Assembly: GCF_022539505.1 (NCBI RefSeq)
Contig: NC_061510.1
Location: 265,989,687-266,053,686 of the forward strand
DNA: 64,000 nucleotides
Direction: 5' to 3'
Source of the DNA: Lolium rigidum
Taxonomy: Eukaryota; Streptophyta; Magnoliopsida; Poales; Poaceae
In this document: positions 54,341 through 64,000 of the stretch, in pieces
Position numbering within the stretch: position 1 is the first letter of the stretch
How the letters are laid out: each line of letters begins with the position of its first letter
The notes under the pieces: generated by a model
The model's input: the letters and a program-made list of their open reading frames with translations, nothing else
What the model was told of the DNA's origin: nothing
Database searches by the model: none
Made by a program: the position numbers and the translations under genes

Positions 54341-55185
54341 AGTATAATGATAAAAAATTGTGAGACCGTACTAGTACCTCTGTTCAAGGCCGAGTGCAAA
54401 ATCAAATCATCATCACCTTGAATATCGGTCACTACCATGATCATGATCTATCTACGAAATTAGCGTATCCGCTAGATCTTGCAAAGTATAATGATAAAAG
54501 AATTGTGAGACCGTACTAGTACTTCTCTTCTAGGCCGAGTGCAACAGCAAATCATCATCACGTTGAAAATTTGTTACCATGATCATGATCTATCTATGAA
54601 ATTGGCGCATCCGCTATATCTTGCGAAGTATAACGATAAAGAATTTGTGACACGGTACTTCTGTTCAAGCCCGAGTGTAACATCAAATCATCATCACGTT
54701 GAAAATTTGTTACCATGATCATGATCTATCTCTAAATTTGGCGCATCCGCTAAATCTTGCAAAGTATAATGATAAAGAAATTGTGAGACGGTAGTAGTAC
54801 TTCGTTCAAGGTCGAGTGCAACATCAAATCATCATCACGTTGAAAATTTGTTACCATGATCATGATCTACCTCGAAAATGGGCGCATCCGCTAAAACTTG
54901 CAAAGTATAATGATACAAAATTGTGAGACCGTACTAGTACTTATGTTCAAGGTCGAGTGCAACATCAAATCATCATTACATTGAATATTGTGTTACCATG
55001 ATCATGATCTATCTCTGAATTTGGCGCATCCGCTAAATCTCGCAAAGTATAATGATAAAAAAATTGTGAGACTGTACTAGTACTTATGTTCAAGGCCGAG
55101 TGCGGGATCAAATCATCATCACGTTGAAATTTGTTACAACGATCATGCCATATCTCTAAAATTGGCGCATCCGCTAAATCTTGCA
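54341..55185. repeat. Minisatellite, ~141-bp unit, six copies
   Basis: Units begin agtataatgataaa at 54341, 54485, 54627, 54763, 54904 and 55046 (spacing 136-144). Each has gtgagaccgtactagtac, gccgagtgcaacatcaaatc, accatgatcatgatctatc and ggcgcatccgctaaatcttg. A final partial unit ends at about 55185. Confidence 0.93.
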
Positions 55186-55280
55186 CGTGGCGCATCTCGG
55201 TGCGGAGCAACAGGACGGTGATATCAAGGTTGAGGCGTCGATAGCGTCATCGGGCTCTCTTCTCTTGATAGATCTTCTAC

Positions 55281-55391
55281 ATGGCGCGGCGCACCGCCTG
55301 CCGAGAAGAAGTCACATTTGAGACCGAGGTGGAGACGTCGCCGGCATCCTCGAGGCGCGGCCGCCCTTCTACGAGCCAGCCTCGACTCAAG
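55281..55391 (+). CDS. Possible first exon of an unidentified gene or transposon gene
   Basis: ATG at 55281 opens 37 codons (MARRTACREEVTFETEVETS, then a Ser/Arg/Pro-rich end), stopping at a donor-like CAAG|GTATGA at 55391/55392. No downstream exon could be identified, no domain is seen, and the minisatellite lies just upstream. May belong to a DNA transposon that includes 50747-55400. Confidence 0.25.
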
Positions 55392-56894
55392 GTATGAATC
55401 CATGCGTTGTCGCGCCCTTCTGCCAATGAAGTGGGGTGCCTTAGATTTATTGTTCTTCTCTTACAATTATTTCGAGCCGAACATGTGTGCTCTTTCTCTG
55501 AATATATTGCTTGAAAAGCTAACCAAGTTACTTAAATTCACTTTGTTCTTAATCTTGCGTGCTAATTTTGTTATTTTTGCTGACGGTGGTGCGCGCAATG
55601 AGATTTATTTGTGGGTGTGTTGAGCTGTTAGGCCTAAGTCGAAATCCTCGGCTAAACGAGGCCTCGGCTTAACACATAAAAAAGGTGTTCAATCTCGCCC
55701 ACAATGTCCTCTTCTTTCCTCTTCCTTTATTGGAACTTATTTTGCAGACAAGGAAAGTGACACGTGTAATGTGAGTAAAACCCTCTTAGCCAAAATTAGC
55801 TACGAGCAATATTTTATGTATTGTAGATGCCTCAATTGACTCTCATCCCCAGTGTAGTCTTTTTTTTATGTCAGTATAGACTTCTTTACTTGGATGTATA
55901 CTATCGTACATGGCATGCATTTGCCTAATGAGCAGCATTGTATTGCTATTCTAGCCAACTCTGATCGATCTGTCAAGCTTCATGCACGAGATGCCATGTT
56001 TAATTTACTCCCTCGCTGCGAACTTTAAACGGGACCAGGAGCATGAGGGCCACATTAACCACGATCTGAAAAGCTGTTGGTCTATCCCGAGAAACGAGGA
56101 GGTTTAAGGAAACGAGGAGTCCAGCGCGTGCGGAAGGTGCTTTAATCGTGCGAGCATGCGGGGGCAAAATGAGGAAACTAGCGATTACTTTCTCTCCTAC
56201 CGGTCTTATACCTTAATAAATGGGCAAGCCGAGCACGTTGTAGCTAATCCTTTTATTAATTAAGCAGCTATATTAGTCAATAAGATTGCCTTATGTTTTT
56301 CCTCGGTTTTCCCCAAGCCCTTATTTGTAACCCGCAGAAGGAGCTCGGACGGGAGGATTCCCGTTTAGTTGACCGTTCGTGCCGTGTGGGGCTGCGTACG
56401 TGTGGGGCTAGTAGAAAGGGACCGCGTGGGACGGGACGAGACCGCGTTTGGTTGTACATGAGCGGGAGCTGGGTTCGTCTCTCTCGGCGCGAATTGGCAT
56501 TTTTAAGAGCACCTTTTCCCCCTCTGTCTCTTTGTTTTTTAACCAAATTAGTATCAAATCTAGAGAAGCTTGCATTTATGTCTTTCTTCAATTATTATTT
56601 GTGCCTTTTGGCCCTCGTTGTTTGCCCAATATGGCATCAAATCTAGTACTCCCTCTGCTCCATATGTATGTAGTTAAATCTAGAAGCAAATCTCCCGGAG
56701 TAATGTACGACAAATTCACAGTCATAGTAATTCGAGAAAACAAAGTAGGGCCAACAAAATATAGTAGAATAGGGATAGATAATAGGGATCCCTCCCTAGA
56801 TAATAAGCTGCATACACGACAGCCAACATAGTAACGAGTTCGAGGTTCTTCACAACACCATCATACTAACAACATAACAACAAGGGATCCCTAG
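55392..56894. other. Intergenic sequence
   Basis: No supported gene. A lone Stowaway-like end, tactccctctgctccatatg, is at about 56645 without a partner end. 56300-56520 is GC-richer with promoter-like character but no ORF of interest. Confidence 0.45.
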
Positions 56895-58089
56895 CTAACA
56901 ACAAAATAGAAGCTGCTTTGCGGCAGCGGCACTACGTCCGAGGACTCCGCCTACCCCATCTGCCTCTTCCTCCACTTGTTGCTCCCCTTGGGGGCCTTGG
57001 GCTTGAGCGGAGGCATGCGCCCGGCGGAGATCTCCACCCGCCGGAAGGCTGCGGAGGTGCATGCCGAGCGCCATGTGCTTGGCGCGGAAGGAGTGGGGGT
57101 TCACCGTCGCGCCGACCTTGGGGAAGGTGTTGCCGATGTTCTCGGCATGCGTGAGGAGGCAGTTGAAGTCAGTGCCGCCGAGCCTCCGAGTGCAGAAGGG
57201 GCACCTGTAGACACCCTTGGCGAAGTAGGAGACGTACTGGCCGACCTGCAGCCTCCGCGGCACACGGCGAGTCTTGATGTCATGGTGCTCGTCGTCGGCT
57301 GCCGACGTCGCTGCCGGACAGGCTGATCCATTTCAAACGGGAACTATGAGTGAATGAGTTGCAACGATGACAAACGTGCATGATAACAAAGTAAGGAAAA
57401 ACAGAGCCAACCTCGGTTAGAGTGGACACGATTATATGTCTACAGGGATGGAGTAAGTGAACCAAAGCTCATGCACAACAGATTTGTACACAGCAATGGT
57501 TCGCTGAACCCACCCTGTAAAAATTTGTGCCCGACGATTCATCATAGGCAAAGAAACAGATTCCAGATCTGAATTTGAACAGATTCCAGAATATTTGCAA
57601 AATTAAACGGTTGATATCTTTTGATTCGTGCATAAAATAACTGACTGAGATCCCATAAATTAAGCGATTGAGATCCCATTATTACTTGCATAAATTAACC
57701 GAACGGCCGAACTCCAAATCTTAAACGAAATCAAGAAGGGATCAAAGCAAAATGGAATAAAATCGGCGCAAATATTAACCCAATACTCATCCATCTACAG
57801 ATCGGCACTAATAGTTACTAGGGAACCAACAAAAATAGGGTTCAAAGAGGAATGGGGAACAAAAAAGGGAGCAAACCATAGTTACCTCGTTCCATGGGTC
57901 GTCCATGCAGGTGTCGTAGGGGTTCGGAGGCGAGATGTACGGCACCTCCTCATAGGGGTCCCATCCCGGCGGGATCCGACCGCCACCGGCGGCGGCGACG
58001 GCCGTTGAGGGGACGGCGTCGAAGAGGGAGGCGTCGCGCTTGGAGCCGACGGCGTCATGGACGATGGGATTCGCATTCTCCTTGCACAT
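56895..58089 (-). CDS. Two-exon gene with zf-XS-like zinc finger; splice phase conflict
   Basis: Exon 1, 58089-57886: 68 codons from MCKENANPIVHDAVGSKRDA to MDDPWNE, ending at a good donor GAG|GTAAC. Exon 2, about 57322-56895, after acceptor ATCAG: the frame DDEHHDIKTRRVPRRLQVG continues to QYVSYFAKGVYRCPFCTRR, LLTHAENIG and HSFRAKHMALGMHL. A C-x2-C pair followed by conserved His residues resembles the zf-XS zinc finger of plant SGS3/XS-type proteins, RNA-directed DNA methylation and silencing factors. Joining these exact sites puts exon 2 in another frame (PVRQRRRQPTTSTM...), which lacks the finger and ends near 57101. So either an alternative splice site is used or there is a one-base lesion. 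Probably a host gene or gene relic; name not assigned. Confidence 0.55.
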
Positions 58090-58195
58090 CTCGCCGGCAG
58101 AGAGGGAGAGTGTTATTTGCTTTGGAGAAGATGATGGGACATGAGAGGAGGCGTTGCATGAGCTAGTGGGAGTGACAGAGAGAGTGCGAGGAGGC

Positions 58196-58206
58196 GTCTA
58201 TAAAGG
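58196..58206 (-). promoter_or_regulatory. TATA-like box upstream of the zf-XS-like gene
   Basis: Minus strand CTTTATAGACG about 110 bases upstream of the ATG at 58089, followed by a CT-rich leader (ctctctctgtcactccc). Suits a plant core promoter. Confidence 0.5.
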
Positions 58207-58221
58207 CGAGGGCTGGTTAAT

Positions 58222-58384
58222 GCAACCCGCGTCCTACGCGTCCACCATTGATCGTACGCACGTCTTGGGCTTCACAACGCGACACGCGTCCACGATTGCA
58301 CGTCTTCGACTTCGCACCGCGACCCGCGTCTACGCGTCAACAATTGCACGTCTTCCACTTACGCACCGCAACACGCGTACTCGA
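58222..58384. repeat. Promoter-proximal tandem repeat, ~55-bp unit, three copies
   Basis: ACGCGTC-ACCATTG/ACGATTG/ACAATTG, CACGTCTT and CGCACCGCGAC blocks recur three times, just upstream of the TATA-like box. Contains several CACGT cores and CGCG words. Confidence 0.75.
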
Positions 58385-58499
58385 GTCTAACCACTGGAAA
58401 TTTAGCATTTTTTGTGTGCTCGGTTTTCCCCTTGAGTACTAATACTGCCTAGTGCAATATACTCGTACTCGGTTTTACCTCAAGTGGATGGTCAACGAG

Positions 58500-58550
58500 A
58501 GAGTCAACAAATGGGATTAACTAGTTAAATGAGTCAACAAATGGGATTAT
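58500..58550. repeat. Short tandem duplication beside the foldback array
   Basis: gagtcaacaaatgggatta occurs at about 58501 and again at 58531. Confidence 0.85.
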
Positions 58551-58552
58551 CA

Positions 58553-61500
58553 AGCTTACTTATTCGTTTTCACGTGTTAAACTTGTCTAAATCTTGGTCA
58601 AACCTAGGATTTGACCAAGATTCAAATGGGCAGAAAATTCAAAAAAAAATAGAAAAATGAAAAACCAAAGCACATAGTCTTGTTATGTCATATAGTAAGC
58701 ATTACAGTTGATAAACAAGGTCTAGACATATTCAAACCATACAAATCATGTATCTACCCTCTAACCCCTAAACTATGTCTTATGAAGTCAAGCATGAAGA
58801 GAAGTGGTTTTGGGTTTCAAACATGGAAATTTCAAAAACCTCCCAAAAACTTCATTTTAGAGTGACTAAGAAGGATACATGCTTCCCTTTTCATTTTCAT
58901 GTTTTAAACTTGTTTAAATCTTGGTCAATCCTAGTATTTGACCAAGATTCAAATGGGCATCAAATTTTAAAAAAATCAGAAAAATGAAAAACCAATGCAC
59001 ATAGTTTTCTTATGTCATATAGTAAGCATTCAAGTTGATAAACAAGGTCTATACATATTCAAACCGGACAAATCATGTATCTATACCCCTAACCCCTAAA
59101 CTTTGTCTTATGAAGTCAAGCATGAAGAGAAGTGGTTTTGGGTTTCAAACATGGAAATTCAAAAACCTCCCAAAAGCTTCATTTTAGAGTGACTAAGAAG
59201 GATCCATGCTTACCTTTGCATTTTCATATTTTAAACTTGTTTAAATCATTGTCAAACCTAGGATTTGACCAAGATACAAATGGGCACAAAATTAAAAAAA
59301 TCAGAAAAATGAAAAACAAAAGCACATAGTCTTCTTGTGTCATATCGTAAGCATTCAAGTTGATAAACAAGGTCTAGATATATCCAAACCAGACAAATCA
59401 TGTATCTACCCCCTATCGATCTTATGAAGTCTAGCATGAAGAGAAGTCGTTTTGGGTTTCAAACATGGAAATTTCATGAACATCCCAAAAGCTTCATTTT
59501 AGAGTGACTAAGAAGGATCAAGGCTTACCTTTTCATTTTCATGTTTTAAACTTGTTTAAATCCTGGTCAAATCTAGGATTTGACCAAGATTCAAATGGGC
59601 ATAAAATAAAAAAATAGAAAAATGAAAAACCAAAGCACATAGTCTTCTTATGTCATATAGTAAACATTAACGTTGATAAACAAGGTCTAGACATATTCAA
59701 ACTAGACAAATCATGTATCTACCCCCTAACCCCTAAACTCTGTCTTATGAAGTCAAGCATGAAGAGAAGTGCATGGTTTTGGGTTTCAAACATGGAAATT
59801 TCAAAAAACTCCCAAAAACTTCATTTTATAGTGACTAAGAAGGATACATTCTTCCCTTTTCATTTTCATGTTTTATACTTGTTTAAATCTTGGTCAAACC
59901 TAGGATTTTACAAGATTCAAATGTGCATCAAAATTCCAAAAAAATCAGAAAAATGAAAAACCAAAGCACATAGTTTTCTTATGTCATATAGTAAGCATTA
60001 AAGTTGATAAACAAGGCCTAGACATATTCAAACAAGAAAAATCATGTATCTACCCCTACCCCTAAACTCTGTCTTATGTAGTTAAGCATGAAGAGAAGTG
60101 GTTTTGGGTTTCAAACATGGAAATTTCAAAAACCTCCCAAAAGCTTTATTTTAGAGTCACTAAGAAGGATCCATGCTTACCTTTTCATTTTCATATTTTA
60201 AACTTATTTAAATCATTGTCAAACCTAGGATTTGACCAAGATTCAAATGGGCATAAAATTAAAAAAGATCAGAAAAATGAAAAACAAAAACACATAGTCT
60301 TCTTATGTCATATATATAGTAAGCATTCAAAAGTTGATAAACAAGGTATAGACATATTCAAATAATACAAATCATGTATCTACCCCTAACCCTAAACTAT
60401 GTCTTATGAAGTCAAGCATGAAGACAAGTGGTTTTTGGTTTCAAACACGGAAATTTCAAAAACCTCCCAAAAGCTTCATTTTAGAGTGACTAAGAAGGAT
60501 CCAGGCTTACCTTTTCATTTTCATGTTTTAAACTTGTTTAAATCTTGGTCAAACCTAGGATTTGACCAATATTCAAATGGGCATAAAATAAAAAATAAAA
60601 AACCAAAGCACATAGTCTTCTTATGTCATATAGTAACCATTCAAGTTCATAAACAAGGTCTAGACATATTCAAACCAGACAAATCATGTACCCCCTAACC
60701 CTAAACTCTATCTCATATATGAAGTCAAGCATGAAGAGAAGTGTGGTTTTGGGTTTCAAACATGTAAATTTCAAAAACCTCCCAAAAGCTTCATTTTAAT
60801 TAGACTTACTTATTAATTAAGAAGGATCCGGGATTAATTACCTTTTCATTGTCATCTTTTAAACTTGTTTAAATCTTGGTCAAACTTGGGATTTGACCAA
60901 GATTCAAATGGGCATAAAAATTCGAGAAAAAAATCGAAAGAATGAAAAACCAAAGCACATAGCCTTCATATGTCATATAGTAAGCATTCAAATTGATAAA
61001 CAAGGTCTAGACATATTCAAACCAGAAAAATCATGTATCTACCCCTAAGCCCTAACCCTAAACTCTGTCTTATGAAGTTAAGCATGAAGAGAAGTGGTTT
61101 TGGGTTTCAAACATGGAAATTTCAAAAACCTCCCAAAAGCTTCATTTTAGAGCAACTAAGAAGGACCGATGCTTACCTTTTCATTGTCATGTTTTTAACT
61201 TATTTGAATCTTGGTCAAATCCTAGGTTTGACCAAGATTTAAACAAGTTTAAAACATGAAAATGAAACGGGAAGTCTGTATCCTTCTTAGTCACTCTAAA
61301 ATGAAGCTTTTGGGATGTTCTTGAAATTTCCATGGTTGACTTCATAAGACGGAGTTTAGGGTTAGGGTAGACATATACATGATTTGTCTGGTTTGATTAT
61401 GTCTAGACCTTGTTTATCAACTTTAATGCTTACTATATGACATAAGAAAACTATTTGCTTTTGTTTTTCATTTTTCTATTTTTTTTATTTTGATGCCCAT

Positions 61501-61800
61501 TTGAATATTGTCAAATCCTAGGTTTGACCAAGATAATTTAAACAAGTTTAAAACATGAAATGAAAAGGGAAGCATGTATCCTTCTTAATCACTCTAAAAT
61601 GAAGTTTTTGGGAGGTTTTTGAAATTTCCATGTTTGAAACCCAAAACCACTTCTCTTCATGCTTGACTTCATAAGACAGAGTATGTGATTTGGTTTTTCA
61701 TTTTTCTGTTTTTTTTCTGCCCTTTTGAATCTTGGTCAAATCCTAGGTTTGACCAAGATTTAGACAAGTTTAACACGTGAAAACGAATAAGTAAGCCTGG
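58553..61800. mobile_element. Foldback-like element: ~327-bp direct array closed by an inverted arm
   Basis: The motif ttaaacttgtttaaatc recurs at 58577, 58904, 59231, 59546, 59873, 60198, 60528, 60859 and 61195 (spacing 315-336). From about 61210 the same unit continues in reverse orientation to 61800. Outer ends are mirror images over about 65 bp (cttacttattcgttttcacg / complement). Every unit contains a near-perfect 27-bp palindrome, cttggtcaaa-cctagg-atttgaccaag, and the orientation switch lies at one such palindrome. Small ORFs (60-117 codons) are repeats of one another and not supported as genes. Long terminal repeats made of tandem units are typical of Foldback elements; target duplication not found. 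Confidence 0.8.
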
Positions 61801-62184
61801 ATCCTTCTTAGTCACTCCAAAATGTACCAATTGATAGATGTGTTAACTTTGCTTCATGGAAAAAATAATGTCATGTAAATGAGTTAACTTGGATTTCCTA
61901 CCCTTGAATCCATAGGAAACTTTTTTCTAATGCACTATAATAATCAATCGAGTTTTTACACCAACAGGTCTGTCACTTACGTGTGGTGCCCACTTATGAG
62001 GTCCCACACTTTAGTGAGCACAAGTCACGTGCAATAGGTACGCAAACTCCCGGCCATCTTCTTTGTCAAGAGAAGACGCATCGGGATGCGTCCGATCGGT
62101 TGTCCCTCTCACACAAAAAAATCCTATTAACGAGAGGTTCGAGTGACGCCAAACATCCAAATCCAGATGCAACCCAACTTGCTA
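61801..62184. other. Unassigned sequence
   Basis: No gene, RNA or repeat border seen; the first ~35 bases still resemble the inverted foldback unit. Confidence 0.4.
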
Positions 62185-62564
62185 CTATCTCCTTCCCTAA
62201 TTACGATACATATATTTTTTCAGCCAAGTCAAAATTCAAAAGATTGAGGAACTCTACATAAAAAATATCAACATCTACAATTTTAGAAGCACATACTACG
62301 AAAGTATTATTCGGAGGAAGTGCTTGAATAATACATTTTTAGCGAGTACAAATAATGTCGAGTTGGAACTAGACTTGTAAGGCACATGGCCACAAATCTT
62401 TCGTCGGAAAAGTCGAATACGCAAATCGGTAGTTACAAAAGCGACCCGGCTTAGGGATGGATAATAAGACTTAGGCAATATAAACGTTGAAATATATGTA
62501 TCTTGACATATTTCGAGTTGTAGATACATCCATTTTAACATCAAGTAATATGGATCGGAGGACT
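62185..62564. mobile_element. Decayed Stowaway/mariner-like element
   Basis: Starts ctatctccttccctaattac and ends gtaatatggatcggaggactag, imperfectly inverted at the tips, with TA-like neighbours. AT-rich internal part, no coding. Paired gatacata...tatgtatct words near both ends support it. Heavily mutated. Confidence 0.45.
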
Positions 62565-62734
62565 AGCTAAAGAACAATGAGAGTCGGTGCTTCTCTCCCC
62601 CGGCCTACACGGCGGAGCGACCCTCCTTCGAGGTCGGGTGGAGATTCCGCTTCTCTCCACTGGAATTCCTTATCCCCCAGCCTACTCGGCGACGTGCGCT
62701 CCTCGGCGACACTGCGCGAGGGCGCCTCGGCGAC

Positions 62735-63109
62735 CTACGCAAAGGTGGCTGGACTCGGAGCACATCGACTTCCTTCTGCGGTGCCTGGATTGGATCGACC
62801 ATCCCGCGCGTGTCCTCCACCATATTGTTTTTCTTCAAGATGCTTGTCATCCATCATCTTCTTCACCGCATCATGTTGGGTGTTGAGGCTCCCGTTGAGA
62901 GCTTGAACGCACTTGTTTGATAGCTCGACGTTTTCTTCGCGAAGAAAGCCGCACTCGATCTTAAGCATCAAATTCTCGCCCTTGAGCTTCTTGATGACAG
63001 AGTTCGTTTCCTCACTTGATGGAACGCTCACATCATGCGGCTTGCCCCGGCCGGTGACCTCGTCCTTCAAAGTATCGAGATCATCGCGAAAGTTGGAGGC
63101 GAGTTCCAT
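62735..63109 (-). CDS. Coiled-coil ORF of unknown function (fragment)
   Basis: 124 codons, starting MELASNFRDDLDTLKDEVTG; residues ~30-90 (KKLKGENLMLKIECGFLREE, NVELSNKCVQALNG, VKKMMDDKHLEEKQ) have regular hydrophobic spacing of a coiled coil. Reading continues upstream at 63127-63393 in another frame, so exons or frameshifts are likely. It may be the end of a transposon protein or of a gene lost in the assembly gap. No domain recognised. Confidence 0.35.
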   Translation of the reverse strand: MELASNFRDDLDTLKDEVTGRGKPHDVSVPSSEETNSVIKKLKGENLMLKIECGFLREENVELSNKCVQALNGSLNTQHDAVKKMMDDKHLEEKQYGGGHARDGRSNPGTAEGSRCAPSPATFA

Positions 63110-63612
63110 GAGAGTTTTAAGCTCATCTACGAAACACGCCGACGCTTCTGCATGGCAATATCATCGGTACCAAACAAAGTGTGACGAGAGGAAGACGAAA
63201 ATGTCCAATCGGTGGTAACCTCTAAGCGCAGGAGACGGGGGTTGAAGTCGTCATGAGAAGATGGCGAGGGTGCGTCGTGGGGCAGTGAGATATGTATAAA
63301 AAGGATTAATACGGAATAAAGAGTTGGGACCTCCGGGCCAGGAAGAATCAAGAAACATGGCGATGGAAACCAACCAGGAATCTTCGACCGCACGACGGAC
63401 GCCGTTCCGAGACGAGCGCGAAGCAGGGCCTTTGTTTTCTGGCGGGTCCTTTCTCACAGCCAGCATCTGGATAGACCGCCGGCGGGAAATCTCCGCGTCC
63501 TTGGTCAACACTAGATGGTGCTTCTTCAAGCGAGATGGTGGCCTTGACTTCGGAGGCATCGTTGGAAGTGGAAGGAGACTGGAAGTGAAGCAAGAAGGGA
63601 ATGAAGAAGTAC

Positions 63613-63712
63613 NNNNNNNNNNNNNNNNNNNNNNNNNNNNNNNNNNNNNNNNNNNNNNNNNNNNNNNNNNNNNNNNNNNNNNNNNNNNNNNNNNNNNNNN
63701 NNNNNNNNNNNN
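63613..63712. other. Assembly gap, 100 N
   Basis: Exactly 100 N, a conventional placeholder for a gap of unknown size. ORFs across it are not real, and features on its two sides may not be adjacent. Confidence 0.98.
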
Positions 63713-64000
63713 GTAACACCCCCAACTTTTGCAAACATGTTTAATTATCCAAAGTGCAAAAATTAGGGGGAACAAAAACTTTTTCTATAGACTAAATTGG
63801 ATGAATTGCCTTGATTTGCTTGTTGATATCAATTGATTGATTTGCTTGTAGACGATTTGCCCTAGTATGTTGGTTGAGTTAAATTGTCTCGAGTTACTCC
63901 ACCACATGAATCTCCTAGGTGAAAACCAACTAGCAACACATTAACTAAAACCTTTCCATCTATGGAACACTCAATGCACCTATCTTGGGATCATCTCTCG
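63713..64000. other. Unassigned sequence after the gap
   Basis: AT-rich, no ORF or repeat border seen. Confidence 0.5.

Noticed and set aside
56645..56670. Stowaway-like end tactccctctgctccatatg
   Set aside because: No partner terminus or TA duplication located nearby; too short to call an element.
58680..61242. Series of 60-117 codon ORFs in the foldback array
   Set aside because: They are the same stretch repeated in each ~327-bp unit with unit-specific breaks; no independent coding evidence.
63251..63775. ORFs running through the N gap
   Set aside because: The run of N contributes unknown residues; the frame across it has no meaning.

Overview
The window is a stretch of a large, repeat-rich grass genome, most likely Triticeae (wheat, Aegilops, barley or rye). 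The evidence is nested Ty3/Gypsy LTR elements with ~0.9-1.5 kb LTRs, a CACTA element with a CACTACTAGAAAA terminus, a Stowaway-type MITE (CTCCCTCCGTTC end, TA duplication), RTE-like LINE pieces and a 100-base run of N at 63613-63712. The species is an inference. More than 80% of the window is transposon; only one plausible host gene is seen (56895-58089, minus).

Left block, 1-15258: an LTR element E (plus strand, only its pol end and 3' LTR are present) sits in an RTE-like LINE. Element A (1-6417, 5' LTR cut by the window edge) is inserted in the pol end of E, and element F (7265-14618, duplication ggaaa) in the 3' LTR of E. A and F are sister non-autonomous elements, each with one very long ORF (1318 and 1157 aa).

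Middle block, 15259-43085: LINE fragment, MITE with an internal empty-site copy, low-copy sequence, then a five-level nest. A short TRIM-like LTR relic (about 19012-42040) holds a CACTA element (20208-42018) that carries a DET2-like steroid 5-alpha-reductase fragment. The CACTA holds element B (21516-41412, duplication ccgct), whose 3' LTR holds the minus-strand Ty3/Gypsy element C (27597-41034, duplication gaaag), whose pol holds the minus-strand element D (31239-36777, duplication cattg). LTR divergence falls in the order B, C, D, as nesting requires.

Right block, 43086-64000: element G (43086-50746), nearly identical LTRs but no matching target duplication; a GGGCCGGCCCA-rich ~105-bp array; a ~620-bp tandem duplication; a ~141-bp minisatellite; a two-exon minus-strand gene with a zf-XS-like domain; a foldback-like array of ~327-bp units (58553-61800); a decayed MITE-like element; a coiled-coil ORF; and the gap.

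The most unusual material is in the A/F/G/D group. They share a long ORF in which a reverse transcriptase has lost its catalytic aspartates but remains open, a conserved central domain of unknown function kept even in D (which has lost the zinc knuckles and RT part), reading through the polypurine tract into the LTR, and family-specific arrays of a short dyad motif (CCGG-N-ACT-N'-CCGG) whose arms change in a complementary way between families.
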